This document shows, piece by piece, positions 51,721 through 59,760 of a stretch of DNA of 64,000 bases. Source of the stretch: a virus; IMG/VR virus record IMGVR_UViG_3300043425_001190, positions 1 to 64,000 of that record; one strand, 5' to 3'. The notes beneath the pieces are model-generated. The model was given only the letters and a program-made list of their open reading frames with translations. It made no database searches and was not told the origin of the DNA. Position 1 is the first letter of the stretch. Every line of letters starts with the position of its first letter. The translations under genes were made by a program, and so were the position numbers.

Positions 51721-52547
51721 AAGGTCACAGTCAGGGTTACTGAGTTATCATAATCGCCGTTAAACAGCATGTTTGATGAACCAATCGGTACCACAAAACT
51801 TGACATTTGGCCACCTTGAGCACCAGGTAACGCCGGGTATGCTGGGTACATATAGAACTCACCAATATGTACAGTTACCGTGTACGTGTCCCAGTTAATG
51901 GTAAACCCAAAGGTTCCGGCCTCTAGGTTACCAGTGTCATACTGGTATGTTCCGTTACTGACGGTTGATACCGCCACCGATCCCGATGTTGAGAAGGCCG
52001 ACGCTGGCGCGTACCCTGGACTATATGAAAACGAGAACATAATCGGCGAGGATCTTGGCTGTAAAGGTGGCTCCGTTGTCACAGGTGGCGGCTCGGTAGT
52101 GACAGGTGGCGGCTCCGTTGTCACAGGTGGCGGCTCGGTAGTGACAGGTGGCGGTTCAGTAGTGACAGGTGGCGGCTCCGTTGTCACAGGTGGCGGCTCG
52201 GTAGTGACAGGTGGCGGCTCGGTAGTGACAGGTGGCGGCTCGGTAGTGACAGGTGGCGGCTCGGTAGTGACAGGTGGCGGCTCAGTAGTGACAGGTGGCG
52301 GCTCGGTAGTGACAGGTGGCGGCTCGGTAGTGACAGGTGGCGGCGGAGGTTTTGGCCTACTAGATACAGCTCCACCCTGACTTGGTATATCGTTATTGTC
52401 GGATTTGACGGCCGATAGAAGCCACCTTCTGTCAGAGATTGCCTTCTGCATTACACCCTGTAAAGAAGACGAAACGGTAGTTTCGCTGGCCAAACGGCTG
52501 AGCGGGGTTGATCTCTGTGTTGGTCCGTTGCCGTACGCTCTTAGCAT
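51717..52547 (-). CDS. Virion protein with 13 PPPVTTE repeats
   Basis: 276 residues from ATG 52547 (AGGAC upstream). After a short N-terminal region comes a stalk of PPPVTTE repeated about 13 times, proline/threonine-rich like mucin and other O-glycosylated stalks, then a C-terminal beta-rich domain of about 110 residues (FSFSYSPGYAP, GTFGFTINWD). The stop overlaps the glycosyltransferase start (ATGA). It is probably part of the baseplate or a fibre attached to it. No similar stalk occurs elsewhere in the window. Confidence 0.7.
   Translation of the reverse strand: MLRAYGNGPTQRSTPLSRLASETTVSSSLQGVMQKAISDRRWLLSAVKSDNNDIPSQGGAVSSRPKPPPPPVTTEPPPVTTEPPPVTTEPPPVTTEPPPVTTEPPPVTTEPPPVTTEPPPVTTEPPPVTTEPPPVTTEPPPVTTEPPPVTTEPPPVTTEPPLQPRSSPIMFSFSYSPGYAPASAFSTSGSVAVSTVSNGTYQYDTGNLEAGTFGFTINWDTYTVTVHIGEFYMYPAYPALPGAQGGQMSSFVVPIGSSNMLFNGDYDNSVTLTVTL
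52066..52335. repeat. 21-bp tandem repeat array
   Basis: Twelve 21-bp units (GGTGGCGGCTCGGTAGTGACA on the plus strand) preceded by one 18-bp unit. Most units are identical; three (the 1st, 3rd and 6th) carry the synonymous variant CCGTTGTCACA, suggesting expansion by unequal exchange. The array codes for PPPVTTE on the minus strand. Confidence 0.9.
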
Positions 52548-52557
52548 ATTATGTCCT

Positions 52558-54069
52558 TTAGAATTGGTACCATGATGGCTGTGGTGGGGCTTCTGATATG
52601 GTACTGGTGGTTTTGGTTTGATCAAATGACGTGCCGCCAGCATCATACGCAGCGCTAGTATACTCACCAGAAGGTGTTGGCGGTGCAGTAAATGGCGACT
52701 TAACCGATTCCCATGCTGACGAGGCACCATCAGATACCTTGTCGCCAACGTAACCAGCACCGTCTGAAACAGCGCCTCCGGCTGACCGTACAGCACCGCC
52801 AACTGACTTACCAAACACCCCGGTGTTATTTTCTAAACCGGTGAACACTTTAGCCCCATATTCACCAAGACCGGCACCTTGGTTATATATTCCCTCAGCT
52901 GAGTTCATTACTGCGCCCATGTTATCAAGGGTTAGACCACCATTTTTGATGCCGTCTACAGTGCTTTTGACTGTTTTAATAAGATCTTTGGCTTTATTGA
53001 CCTCGTTCTTGACGTCGCTATACACTTTTATGCCACGACGAACGTCTGTAATAGCGTCCCTAAACCCATAAGGTTTTGATCCAACCGGGTTTTCTGGTGT
53101 AATGCCAGGAAGAGGGGTTGTCTTTGGGATAAACTTAAATTTGTCTTGCGCCAACTTACCAAGGCCAGGTTTCTTTTTAGTAGATGACACAGATGTGGTT
53201 GATGTAGTCTTAGCCTCACGTTGAACGGCCACCCTGCGGTATGAAATACCAACACTGAAGGTTGATAACTCTTCGGTAGTGTAGTCTAAATCTTCACCGG
53301 AAATTGATTCAACCTGCGATCCGTAGTATTTGTATGTCACAACGTTCTCGCCGTTAAAAGAATAACGGTTAATAGTGATGATAGCCTGGTTGTTGAATGA
53401 GTTACCAATTTGTTCGATATTTGCCGTATTATTGGCAATGTTGTCAACCACATTGTAATCGGTATTTCTTCTTGATGCCATGGTATATAACGCTTGACGC
53501 AAGATGCCGGCTGAATCATCTAGAAAGTCTATTTTTAGGTTTTCTACCGTAACACCGGTAGGGACTTTAACCGGTAGACTGTTTATAGACGGTTTTATCT
53601 CCATAAACTGAGTTGTCGTGCCAGGTATGTTGACGGACCTGACAAAAATCTCGGCTGCTTCACCAGAAATTTCTATAGTAGACTCAGTTTTTACGCCACC
53701 TGTGCTGGCATAGACATCATCAATAATACCAGCAAACTGTCCACCAAATTTGACTGTCCACAGGTACTTTGGTGTTGGAGCTACAGCCGAGGTTTCTGAC
53801 CCACGAACAACAAGAGAGTAATACTTTGACATCAAATCTTTTAGCTGGGCTTTACCACCAGCAGATGTTGAGAACCTGTTGATTTCCTCGTCTGGTGTAG
53901 GCTCCATGTACGCAGGTTCACTGAACTCAGCCGGTAACTTAACCTCTTCTCCCCAGCCAATTTTACCAGGCGGCAGGAACTCCTCTGGTGTGATCCGTTT
54001 ATGCTTATTGCTCAGACCCTTTGCTGGGACTGATCCAAAAATGTCTTCTGCCGAGTCAAGTATTCCCAT
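52558..54069 (-). CDS. Baseplate tube-initiator protein, gp54/gp48-like
   Basis: 503 residues. Residues 95-280 follow the tail-tube fold: YLWTVKFGG, SVNIPGTTTQFMEIKPSIN, then a long helix (DDSAGILRQALYTM) and final strands (TYKYYGSQVESISGE). The second half is Ala/Gly/Ser-rich, low-complexity and probably disordered. It would cap the baseplate where the tube starts. A late box lies 21 nt upstream. Confidence 0.6.
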   Translation of the reverse strand: MGILDSAEDIFGSVPAKGLSNKHKRITPEEFLPPGKIGWGEEVKLPAEFSEPAYMEPTPDEEINRFSTSAGGKAQLKDLMSKYYSLVVRGSETSAVAPTPKYLWTVKFGGQFAGIIDDVYASTGGVKTESTIEISGEAAEIFVRSVNIPGTTTQFMEIKPSINSLPVKVPTGVTVENLKIDFLDDSAGILRQALYTMASRRNTDYNVVDNIANNTANIEQIGNSFNNQAIITINRYSFNGENVVTYKYYGSQVESISGEDLDYTTEELSTFSVGISYRRVAVQREAKTTSTTSVSSTKKKPGLGKLAQDKFKFIPKTTPLPGITPENPVGSKPYGFRDAITDVRRGIKVYSDVKNEVNKAKDLIKTVKSTVDGIKNGGLTLDNMGAVMNSAEGIYNQGAGLGEYGAKVFTGLENNTGVFGKSVGGAVRSAGGAVSDGAGYVGDKVSDGASSAWESVKSPFTAPPTPSGEYTSAAYDAGGTSFDQTKTTSTISEAPPQPSWYQF

Positions 54070-54089
54070 TGTGTACCGCCATTATGGCA

Positions 54090-54097
54090 TACTTATC
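54090..54097 (-). promoter_or_regulatory. T4-like late promoter GATAAGTA
   Basis: Core ATAAGTA, 21 nt before the gp54-like start. It heads the long baseplate operon (54069 down to about 42734). Confidence 0.45.
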
Positions 54098-54110
54098 AAC
54101 ACGTAACCTG

Positions 54111-54464
54111 TTACGGGTTGACTCCGGCAACTAGGTTAACAATTGTTTGGATACCACCAAGAACTTCGATACCGGCTGGTGAGGAAGCCCATGTAGAGGT
54201 AGTCACTGTTGGGTCAACCACCTCACTGCCGTCGGCAAAGGAAATATGCAACCCGTCGGGTAGAATATCAACTTTGGCATGCGGTGTAGTTTTAATCGAT
54301 GTTTCATCCGCGTCATCGACCACCCATTCGTGATCGACGGTGTATGAGATTCTTTCGTCAGGCCATTTTCTGAATGCAGAAAACTCCCACACGGCCAAGA
54401 AAGCCTTGGTTCCGGCAGCTGGTGATGGTAGGTTAAGGCGGGCTAGAGGTTGTATAGCAGACAT
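54111..54464 (-). CDS. Small virion-associated protein, 117 aa
   Basis: The start at 54464 overlaps the fibre gene's stop (TGATG) and follows GGGAGAAAA. Beta-rich, with no recognised domain. It is co-translated with the fibre gene and probably serves it. Confidence 0.6.
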   Translation of the reverse strand: MSAIQPLARLNLPSPAAGTKAFLAVWEFSAFRKWPDERISYTVDHEWVVDDADETSIKTTPHAKVDILPDGLHISFADGSEVVDPTVTTSTWASSPAGIEVLGGIQTIVNLVAGVNP

Positions 54465-55582
54465 CAGATTTTCTCCCAACGGGTAAGTGTTGCGTTATAA
54501 CGAACAGTGAAGTTATCTCCGCTTTTCCAAACCCCAGAGAAGCTGGCGAATACAGTTTGGGCAGCAGAGATGGTGAGTGAGGTTACTACATCTGCACCAA
54601 AGGCGACGGTGCCTCCGAAAACTACATAACGTTCAGTGCCATCGGGCGGAGCGCTCGGTAGTGTTAAGGTAACAGCCGCCTGGATAGAAGCCGGGTTATA
54701 GTATGTTTTACTTTTGGTGATCGTTCGGTTTCCACCACCGGTGTAGTTTTCGAAGGTGAGGTTTGAGAAGCTCTCGCCGCTATAGGTGTGACGGTCAAGA
54801 CCAGCGTCATATACGTACGCATCGCCAGAAGTCAGTTTTTTGATCTTGAAATCAACATCGTTGGCCCCGACGTTGAAAGTATTCTCGCCGAAGTTCATTC
54901 GGTAATTTACACGTTCTGTCCCAGAGTCCATCCGAATGAAGTCAAAAGAGTCAGCCGAGGCGTTATGCCTAAGTTTGAACCCCCAGTTGACGTCGCTTTC
55001 CGTCATGACTATTTCGCCGGCGTTTGTCGTAGTATTGGAGCTCGATGTTATGGTTATTTTTGGCGATATTGCGTTCTTGAAAGCCAACGTGGCAGATGAT
55101 GGTGTCATTCTAACGGTTTCAACACCTATAGAATACCAATACATAACCCCAGATAAACCAAGTATTCTAACTGACGTGGTGTCCGATTTTCCTTCTCTAA
55201 AAACAATGTCTGGACCCCATATAGCCAACTCATCGTCTATTATTTCTCCTATGCCAGCATACGGTGTGGTATCACCTCCGTCGCCAAAACCAATGTACCC
55301 ACCAGATCTAAAACTACCAGTGCTGTTGATATGTATATGCCCGTCAGCATATACAGTAAAGGGTCTACTCGCAGTTCCGTTGTATAAGCCAAAAATACGT
55401 TCGGTGGCTGTCGCGTTAGGATATGTAAGATCTAAACTTTTGCCAGTAGAAAGGTTAATATTACCATCAGAATCAGAAGCGTAGGCTTGCTGTATCGTTA
55501 CTGCGTGAGGGTTACTGACGTTAGCTTCGTGAGCGTTAATATACGCCACCATAGCTGCAGGGGTTGTGATTTCTACACCCAT
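54464..55582 (-). CDS. Tail fibre-like protein, 372 aa
   Basis: The N-terminus (MVAYINAHEANVSNPHAV) contains the Asn-Pro-His motif frequent at the start of phage fibre and virion attachment domains. The rest is Ser/Gly/Thr-rich strand repeats typical of a trimeric fibre shaft. It is between two small accessory proteins. No chaperone or collagen domain is seen. Confidence 0.65.
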   Translation of the reverse strand: MGVEITTPAAMVAYINAHEANVSNPHAVTIQQAYASDSDGNINLSTGKSLDLTYPNATATERIFGLYNGTASRPFTVYADGHIHINSTGSFRSGGYIGFGDGGDTTPYAGIGEIIDDELAIWGPDIVFREGKSDTTSVRILGLSGVMYWYSIGVETVRMTPSSATLAFKNAISPKITITSSSNTTTNAGEIVMTESDVNWGFKLRHNASADSFDFIRMDSGTERVNYRMNFGENTFNVGANDVDFKIKKLTSGDAYVYDAGLDRHTYSGESFSNLTFENYTGGGNRTITKSKTYYNPASIQAAVTLTLPSAPPDGTERYVVFGGTVAFGADVVTSLTISAAQTVFASFSGVWKSGDNFTVRYNATLTRWEKI

Positions 55583-55585
55583 TGG

Positions 55586-55993
55586 TTACACTCCGGCCTG
55601 GATGGTGGAGAAGATAAACGAAACGCTTGAAGATCCGGAAGCTACTTTGAACACCGGTGAGGTTTCGTCAACGTCTGAAGGGTCGATCAGAATTTTAATC
55701 ACCGGGTTTGTTCCAAGACTAACGAAATCCTGGCCAGAAGCCCCTGCCATTAACACCGGTACGGACGAAACAATCACCATTTCGGTGATTAGAAATCCGT
55801 CTGGAACCAGTCCGCTGAACGGGGATTTGGACTCAGCGGTAGTAAGGGTGGCATTTTTGGTGAAAAACTTGGTTGTAGGAGCCAGACTAACCGTAAGCCT
55901 AGCGGTTGGTTCAACCTCGCCAAACTTACCAAGTCTCATCCATGATAACCAATCAGCCTGGTTGTTGCCACCTGAAATTTTTGGGCCTGGCAT
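55586..55993 (-). CDS. Virion protein, paralogue of 32441-32875
   Basis: 135 residues sharing FTKNATL, ASGQDF, IDPSDV and PVFKV with the 32441-32875 protein. It is the first gene of the fibre cluster, under the best late promoter (TATAAATA, 33 nt upstream). It probably forms a decoration or fibre-joining module. Confidence 0.65.
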   Translation of the reverse strand: MPGPKISGGNNQADWLSWMRLGKFGEVEPTARLTVSLAPTTKFFTKNATLTTAESKSPFSGLVPDGFLITEMVIVSSVPVLMAGASGQDFVSLGTNPVIKILIDPSDVDETSPVFKVASGSSSVSFIFSTIQAGV

Positions 55994-56025
55994 ATTTTCA
56001 CCTAGAGTTTACGGTTTACACAATA

Positions 56026-56033
56026 TATTTATA
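56026..56033 (-). promoter_or_regulatory. T4 late promoter TATAAATA
   Basis: An exact match to the T4 late consensus, 33 nt before 55993. It lies just beyond the terminator of the tube gene, so a new transcript starts here. Confidence 0.7.
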
Positions 56034-56038
56034 GGGAG

Positions 56039-56063
56039 AAACCCGGCCTGAACGGCCGGGTTT
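56039..56063 (-). terminator. Terminator after tail tube gene
   Basis: A 10-bp stem AAACCCGGCC/GGCCGGGTTT with a 5-nt loop. On the minus strand TTTCTCCC follows the stem. Confidence 0.7.
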
Positions 56064-56094
56064 CTTGGCTCAACATCACAACTTGGCGTGGTAC

Positions 56095-56607
56095 TTAAAC
56101 GACGAAGTCCCAGTACTGGTATTCGAATGTAACGTCCATAGTAGCGACGTTTTCACCAGATTCCTGTGACAGAGTAACCTCACCTAGGCCAGTAGGGTAC
56201 ATACCCTCGAACTTAATCTTTTTAGTTGGGTTCAACTTATTGTCGAGGAGAGTTAGGGTGACTGTTTCGAGACGGGAGAAGGTCTCGCTGGCACCCGTGT
56301 TGATGTCGTAGATTTCGCTCATCCAGTCGGATACGAATTTGCGCAAATCATAACGCATGTCGCAACGAAGTTGAACACCCCAGCTCTCGAACGAGGCGGT
56401 ACCTGGCATCTTGAACTTGAAACCAAGGAACGGAGTCGCGATGGTGCCAATGGCTTTGGTGGGCCATTTGGTGGAGAAGACATAAAGTTCGGCTTCATCA
56501 CCAAGACGCGATGGGAATGTCACTCTGAACAGGTGACCGCGAGCCAAGTCAGTCTTTTTGATCTGCTGATAAAAGCCGGAAACCTTGTAGCTATCGGATA
56601 TGGCCAT
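56095..56607 (-). CDS. 19: Tail tube protein gp19
   Basis: 170 residues (T4 gp19 is 163). It contains the tube motif LARGHLFRVTFPS, FLGFKFKMPG, a long central helix (YDLRKFVSDWMSEIYD) and the final strands VATMDVTFEYQYWDF. It forms the inner tube through which DNA passes. Codons are strongly biased, which fits an abundant virion protein. It has its own terminator. Confidence 0.9.
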   Translation of the reverse strand: MAISDSYKVSGFYQQIKKTDLARGHLFRVTFPSRLGDEAELYVFSTKWPTKAIGTIATPFLGFKFKMPGTASFESWGVQLRCDMRYDLRKFVSDWMSEIYDINTGASETFSRLETVTLTLLDNKLNPTKKIKFEGMYPTGLGEVTLSQESGENVATMDVTFEYQYWDFVV

Positions 56608-56661
56608 GATACTTCTCCATTAAACTGGGTGGTTTTATTATATCGTATTTAGGGTATGAGA

Positions 56662-56687
56662 AGGCCCGGTCATTTCTGACCGGGCCT
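56662..56687 (-). terminator. Terminator after tail sheath gene
   Basis: An 11-bp perfect stem AGGCCCGGTCA/TGACCGGGCCT with a TTTC loop, six bases beyond the sheath stop. Only a weak T tract follows. Confidence 0.65.
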
Positions 56688-56692
56688 GGATT

Positions 56693-59062
56693 TTAGCCTT
56701 TCTGGCGGATAACCTCGGTGAGGTTGGCCCCGACTCTTGAGGCGATCATGTTGATGATGATGAATTCACCGGTTCTGGCGGCGTCGAGGGCGAGGTCAAC
56801 CACCAGTTCGTTCTTTTCCAGAACTTCCGGGGTGTTGTTCGTCTCATCGCAGACGAGAAGGAAGTCGTTGAGACCCTCCTTCGACTTGGCGTAATCAAGC
56901 AGAGGCTTGATAGCGTCGACCACTCTGGTGCGTGTTGGATAAGTGTTGTTCTTGAAGACGAAGCGGTACATGATACGCGAAATGCGCTTTTCCAGTACCA
57001 GGAACAGCAGGCGGACGTTGATCCGGCTGAAGGCCGAGGTAGTGGTAAGCAGAGTCTTCTGACCCCAAACGATGGTGCCATAGGCGGGCAGGTTGATGAT
57101 GTTGTTGATGCCACGCTTGTACAGGACACCTTGCGAGTCCGGGGTGGGGTTGATTGCGAGCTGAAGGGCACCGGGGATGGTAGCTCTGTCGATACCAGCG
57201 GGGGCGAACCAGGGCTCTTCTTGCTTCGACATCTTACCAATGACAGCGGCCACTTTGGACGAGACTGGGTGCCAGTATTGACCTTTATTGTAACGGTCGC
57301 GCATCTTCACCCAGTTTCCGTAAACGGCGAGGTAGCTGGAAGCTAGGACACCCTGGCTGTAGCTGCCGCAATCGCGGTTGAACCGGTCGTTCAAGACCTT
57401 GTCAAGGCAATCGTTGTAGCTGACACCATCAGAACCGCTCTCGTCGCCAACAATGTATTTTTCAACGCGACCGGGCATTGCTTCGCCCATACCGACCTGT
57501 CCGGAGACAACGTATTGACGGGGAATGTCGATGAGGACAAGCACGTCTTTACGGGTCAGGTTGGCGAAGTTGTGGTATTGGTCGATGATGTTGTCGTAGT
57601 TGGTGGTGTTGAACGTACTGCCAAGGACGATGTGGTTGGTGAATTCATACATACGGTCCATGGCGTAGGTTGGGCCGTAGTACGAACCGCTGGGGCTGAG
57701 GCTGGTGGCGTTGGTAGCACCGGCAATGGTTGATAGGCCAGCGTCGACAAGCAAGTCAAGGGGAACTTGCTGCGGGTTGGCGATCTTTGGCATGGCCAGA
57801 ACGAGTTTGGCGTTGACGTCACCGATGATCATGTTTTCACGTGACATTTTGGAGTGGGACAAGCTGTAGGTGCGGTTACCATCACCGAGTGGAGAAACCT
57901 TCACGGAGGTGGGGCTGATGACCTCGGTGACCAGGTGGGTGGCCAGAGTGACACCGTAAGCTCTCTTGTAGGTGCCACCATCGTTGTACACTTTGTCTTG
58001 TACAACTAGGTTGTTGCCGGTGACGGTGGTGGAGTTGGCGATGGTTGGTTTCTTCTGAATGACGATACCATCCGAGAAGTGAGCCCAGTCGGTGAGGTCG
58101 TCGGCGGTGGAGCTGCGGCCAGTGTAAGCGCGGATTCTGGTTGAGTTGTTGTTGATGACGTCTTCGATGAAGAGGGTGTTGCCGTAGCTGTCAGTCTTGG
58201 CGGGGTCGAGAGAAACATCATAGCGTTCAACGATGGTCATGGTACCACGGTCGGCCTGGAATTGCGAAGAGGCGTTGTAACGGAACAGGATGACACTGAT
58301 GCTGTCTTTCGACATGACGTTCTGGATGCCGGCCCAGGCGGCAGACGAAACCGACTTGATGTCAACGTCAACGATTTTGGAGTTGTCGTATTCACCGTAG
58401 ATGGCGGCGCTGTTGACGTATGGAACGGTGTCGGCTAACCAGGTGGGGCGGGTAGCCGGGGTTGCAGCGGTGAACGAGTCGATGATGGCCAAGTAGAGGT
58501 CGCCGTCGCCGTTTGGGGCGTTGTCGACGCTGCGGTTGACGAACAGGATATCTCCAATGCCGATTTGGCCGAGGGTGCCACCAAGAGAGGTGGTTCTGTC
58601 ACCAGCGGCTAGGGCGGTGAGCTCGGTATCGGTGATGGTAGCCTGGGTACCGTCCATGGCGTTGGTGCCGGTAATGACTGAGCTGAGAACGGTGTAGTTG
58701 CCGGCAGCAAGACCATAGTCTGCACTGACACCACTTGAGGGGGCTGCGAAGGTCATTTTGAAGGCTGAGTGCTTGATCTCATCAGCATCACCGTAGGGGA
58801 GACGGACGCCGATCACAGCACCAGTTTCGTTGACAACATCAATGAGTGAGTGTACGAAGTAACGTTCGGCTTCGTTGGTGGGCTGACCCCAGTTACTAAC
58901 GACTTCCTCCTGGGTGGTAGCAACCATCGGCTCAAGAGAACGGCCTTTCTGTGAGAAACCAAAGGCCACGCCAACCGTGCTTTCTTGAACGGTGGCCGGA
59001 ACTTCCGACATATCAATCTCGTTAATGATAACGCCCGGGGCGTTCTTTGCGTTGTTGGCCAT
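56693..59062 (-). CDS. 18: Tail sheath protein gp18
   Basis: 789 residues (T4 gp18 is 659). The N-terminus (APGVIINEIDMSEVPATVQES, GVAFGFSQKG) and C-terminus (YGTIVWGQKTLL, INVRLLFLVLEKRISR, FVFKNNTYPTRTRV) carry the contractile-sheath signatures. The middle has extra domains typical of myovirus sheath. Codons are highly biased. It has its own terminator and a weak late box 36 nt upstream, so it is expressed as a separate transcript. Confidence 0.9.
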   Translation of the reverse strand: MANNAKNAPGVIINEIDMSEVPATVQESTVGVAFGFSQKGRSLEPMVATTQEEVVSNWGQPTNEAERYFVHSLIDVVNETGAVIGVRLPYGDADEIKHSAFKMTFAAPSSGVSADYGLAAGNYTVLSSVITGTNAMDGTQATITDTELTALAAGDRTTSLGGTLGQIGIGDILFVNRSVDNAPNGDGDLYLAIIDSFTAATPATRPTWLADTVPYVNSAAIYGEYDNSKIVDVDIKSVSSAAWAGIQNVMSKDSISVILFRYNASSQFQADRGTMTIVERYDVSLDPAKTDSYGNTLFIEDVINNNSTRIRAYTGRSSTADDLTDWAHFSDGIVIQKKPTIANSTTVTGNNLVVQDKVYNDGGTYKRAYGVTLATHLVTEVISPTSVKVSPLGDGNRTYSLSHSKMSRENMIIGDVNAKLVLAMPKIANPQQVPLDLLVDAGLSTIAGATNATSLSPSGSYYGPTYAMDRMYEFTNHIVLGSTFNTTNYDNIIDQYHNFANLTRKDVLVLIDIPRQYVVSGQVGMGEAMPGRVEKYIVGDESGSDGVSYNDCLDKVLNDRFNRDCGSYSQGVLASSYLAVYGNWVKMRDRYNKGQYWHPVSSKVAAVIGKMSKQEEPWFAPAGIDRATIPGALQLAINPTPDSQGVLYKRGINNIINLPAYGTIVWGQKTLLTTTSAFSRINVRLLFLVLEKRISRIMYRFVFKNNTYPTRTRVVDAIKPLLDYAKSKEGLNDFLLVCDETNNTPEVLEKNELVVDLALDAARTGEFIIINMIASRVGANLTEVIRQKG

Positions 59063-59097
59063 GTTATTCTACTCCGTATTTGTGGGATGTGCTAAAG

Positions 59098-59105
59098 TAT
59101 TTACC
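59098..59105 (-). promoter_or_regulatory. Probable late promoter GGTAAATA
   Basis: Core TAAATA, 36 nt before the sheath start in a 77-nt gap. Six of eight matches to the T4 box. Confidence 0.4.
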
Positions 59106-59139
59106 TCAGCTACCGGCATACGGACACAGTATTTTTAAC

Positions 59140-59760
59140 TCAAAGCGAGGCTGGTGGCCTGGTGAGTTTATTCCACCTGTAAACAGGGAAATCGTATGAT
59201 AACTTAGCGGTAGATTTAACGTATTCCTCACCTGACTCGTCATAAGCCATTACTGTTGGTGACAGCATGGTAATAAAGGCTCCATTTAGTGTGCAGGTCA
59301 TCACCGGTTCGTCGAAGTTGTCCAACGCGGTAATGGTTACGTTGATATACGGAGAAATTTCCTCACCTTTCAACCCGCTTGGTTTGTCTTTGTTACTGAT
59401 CTGACCATTCATACCCAGGAATTGGAAGCCAGTACCGTTCTCATGATTCTTAATGGCCTGGTTCCATATGTTTAAAATACCCCAGTTTACATACCAGTCA
59501 TCAACGGCGAACGAGAACTCGAAATCATCAAACGTGGTCTCGTTGCCATTCTGTTTGATTTGCATACCATACTGTTTAACAACAACAGGTGGTGTGTTCA
59601 TCCCCGGAATGGAACAACCAAATACGTTCATAGTCAAGGATTCTTCTTTGTACTCGGTAAACACCTCCCTAATAACTGGGATGATTGGGATGGTAATCAG
59701 GAATTTAGATTTTACTGCCTGGTTCTGGCCAATCGTTTTGGCGTTTAGGTTGTTTTCCAT
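59140..59760 (-). CDS. Additional tail-tube-fold protein, 206 aa
   Basis: It follows the tube pattern FLITIPIIP, CSIPGMNTPPV, then FDDFEFSFAVDDWYVNWGILNIW and final strands, but is distinct from gp19. It is coupled by TAATG to the large terminase gene. T4 has the sheath gene at this place, so this is an extra tube-like gene, possibly a tube terminator or neck component. Confidence 0.65.
   Translation of the reverse strand: MENNLNAKTIGQNQAVKSKFLITIPIIPVIREVFTEYKEESLTMNVFGCSIPGMNTPPVVVKQYGMQIKQNGNETTFDDFEFSFAVDDWYVNWGILNIWNQAIKNHENGTGFQFLGMNGQISNKDKPSGLKGEEISPYINVTITALDNFDEPVMTCTLNGAFITMLSPTVMAYDESGEEYVKSTAKLSYDFPVYRWNKLTRPPASL

Noticed and set aside
52066-52335. CRISPR-like array from regular 21-bp repeats
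   Set aside because: The repeats are directly adjacent with no spacers, and translate to a heptapeptide repeat.
51880-52380. Plus-strand open frame coding for GGGSVVT repeats
   Set aside because: It is antisense to the 21-bp array that codes PPPVTTE. The minus frame has a ribosome site, a coupled downstream gene and non-repetitive domains on both sides.
56646-56653. CCTAAATA as late promoter of the tube gene
   Set aside because: Six of eight matches but 39 nt from the start and adjacent to the sheath terminator; another weak candidate (TATAATAA at 56635) is equally good, so neither was listed as a feature.
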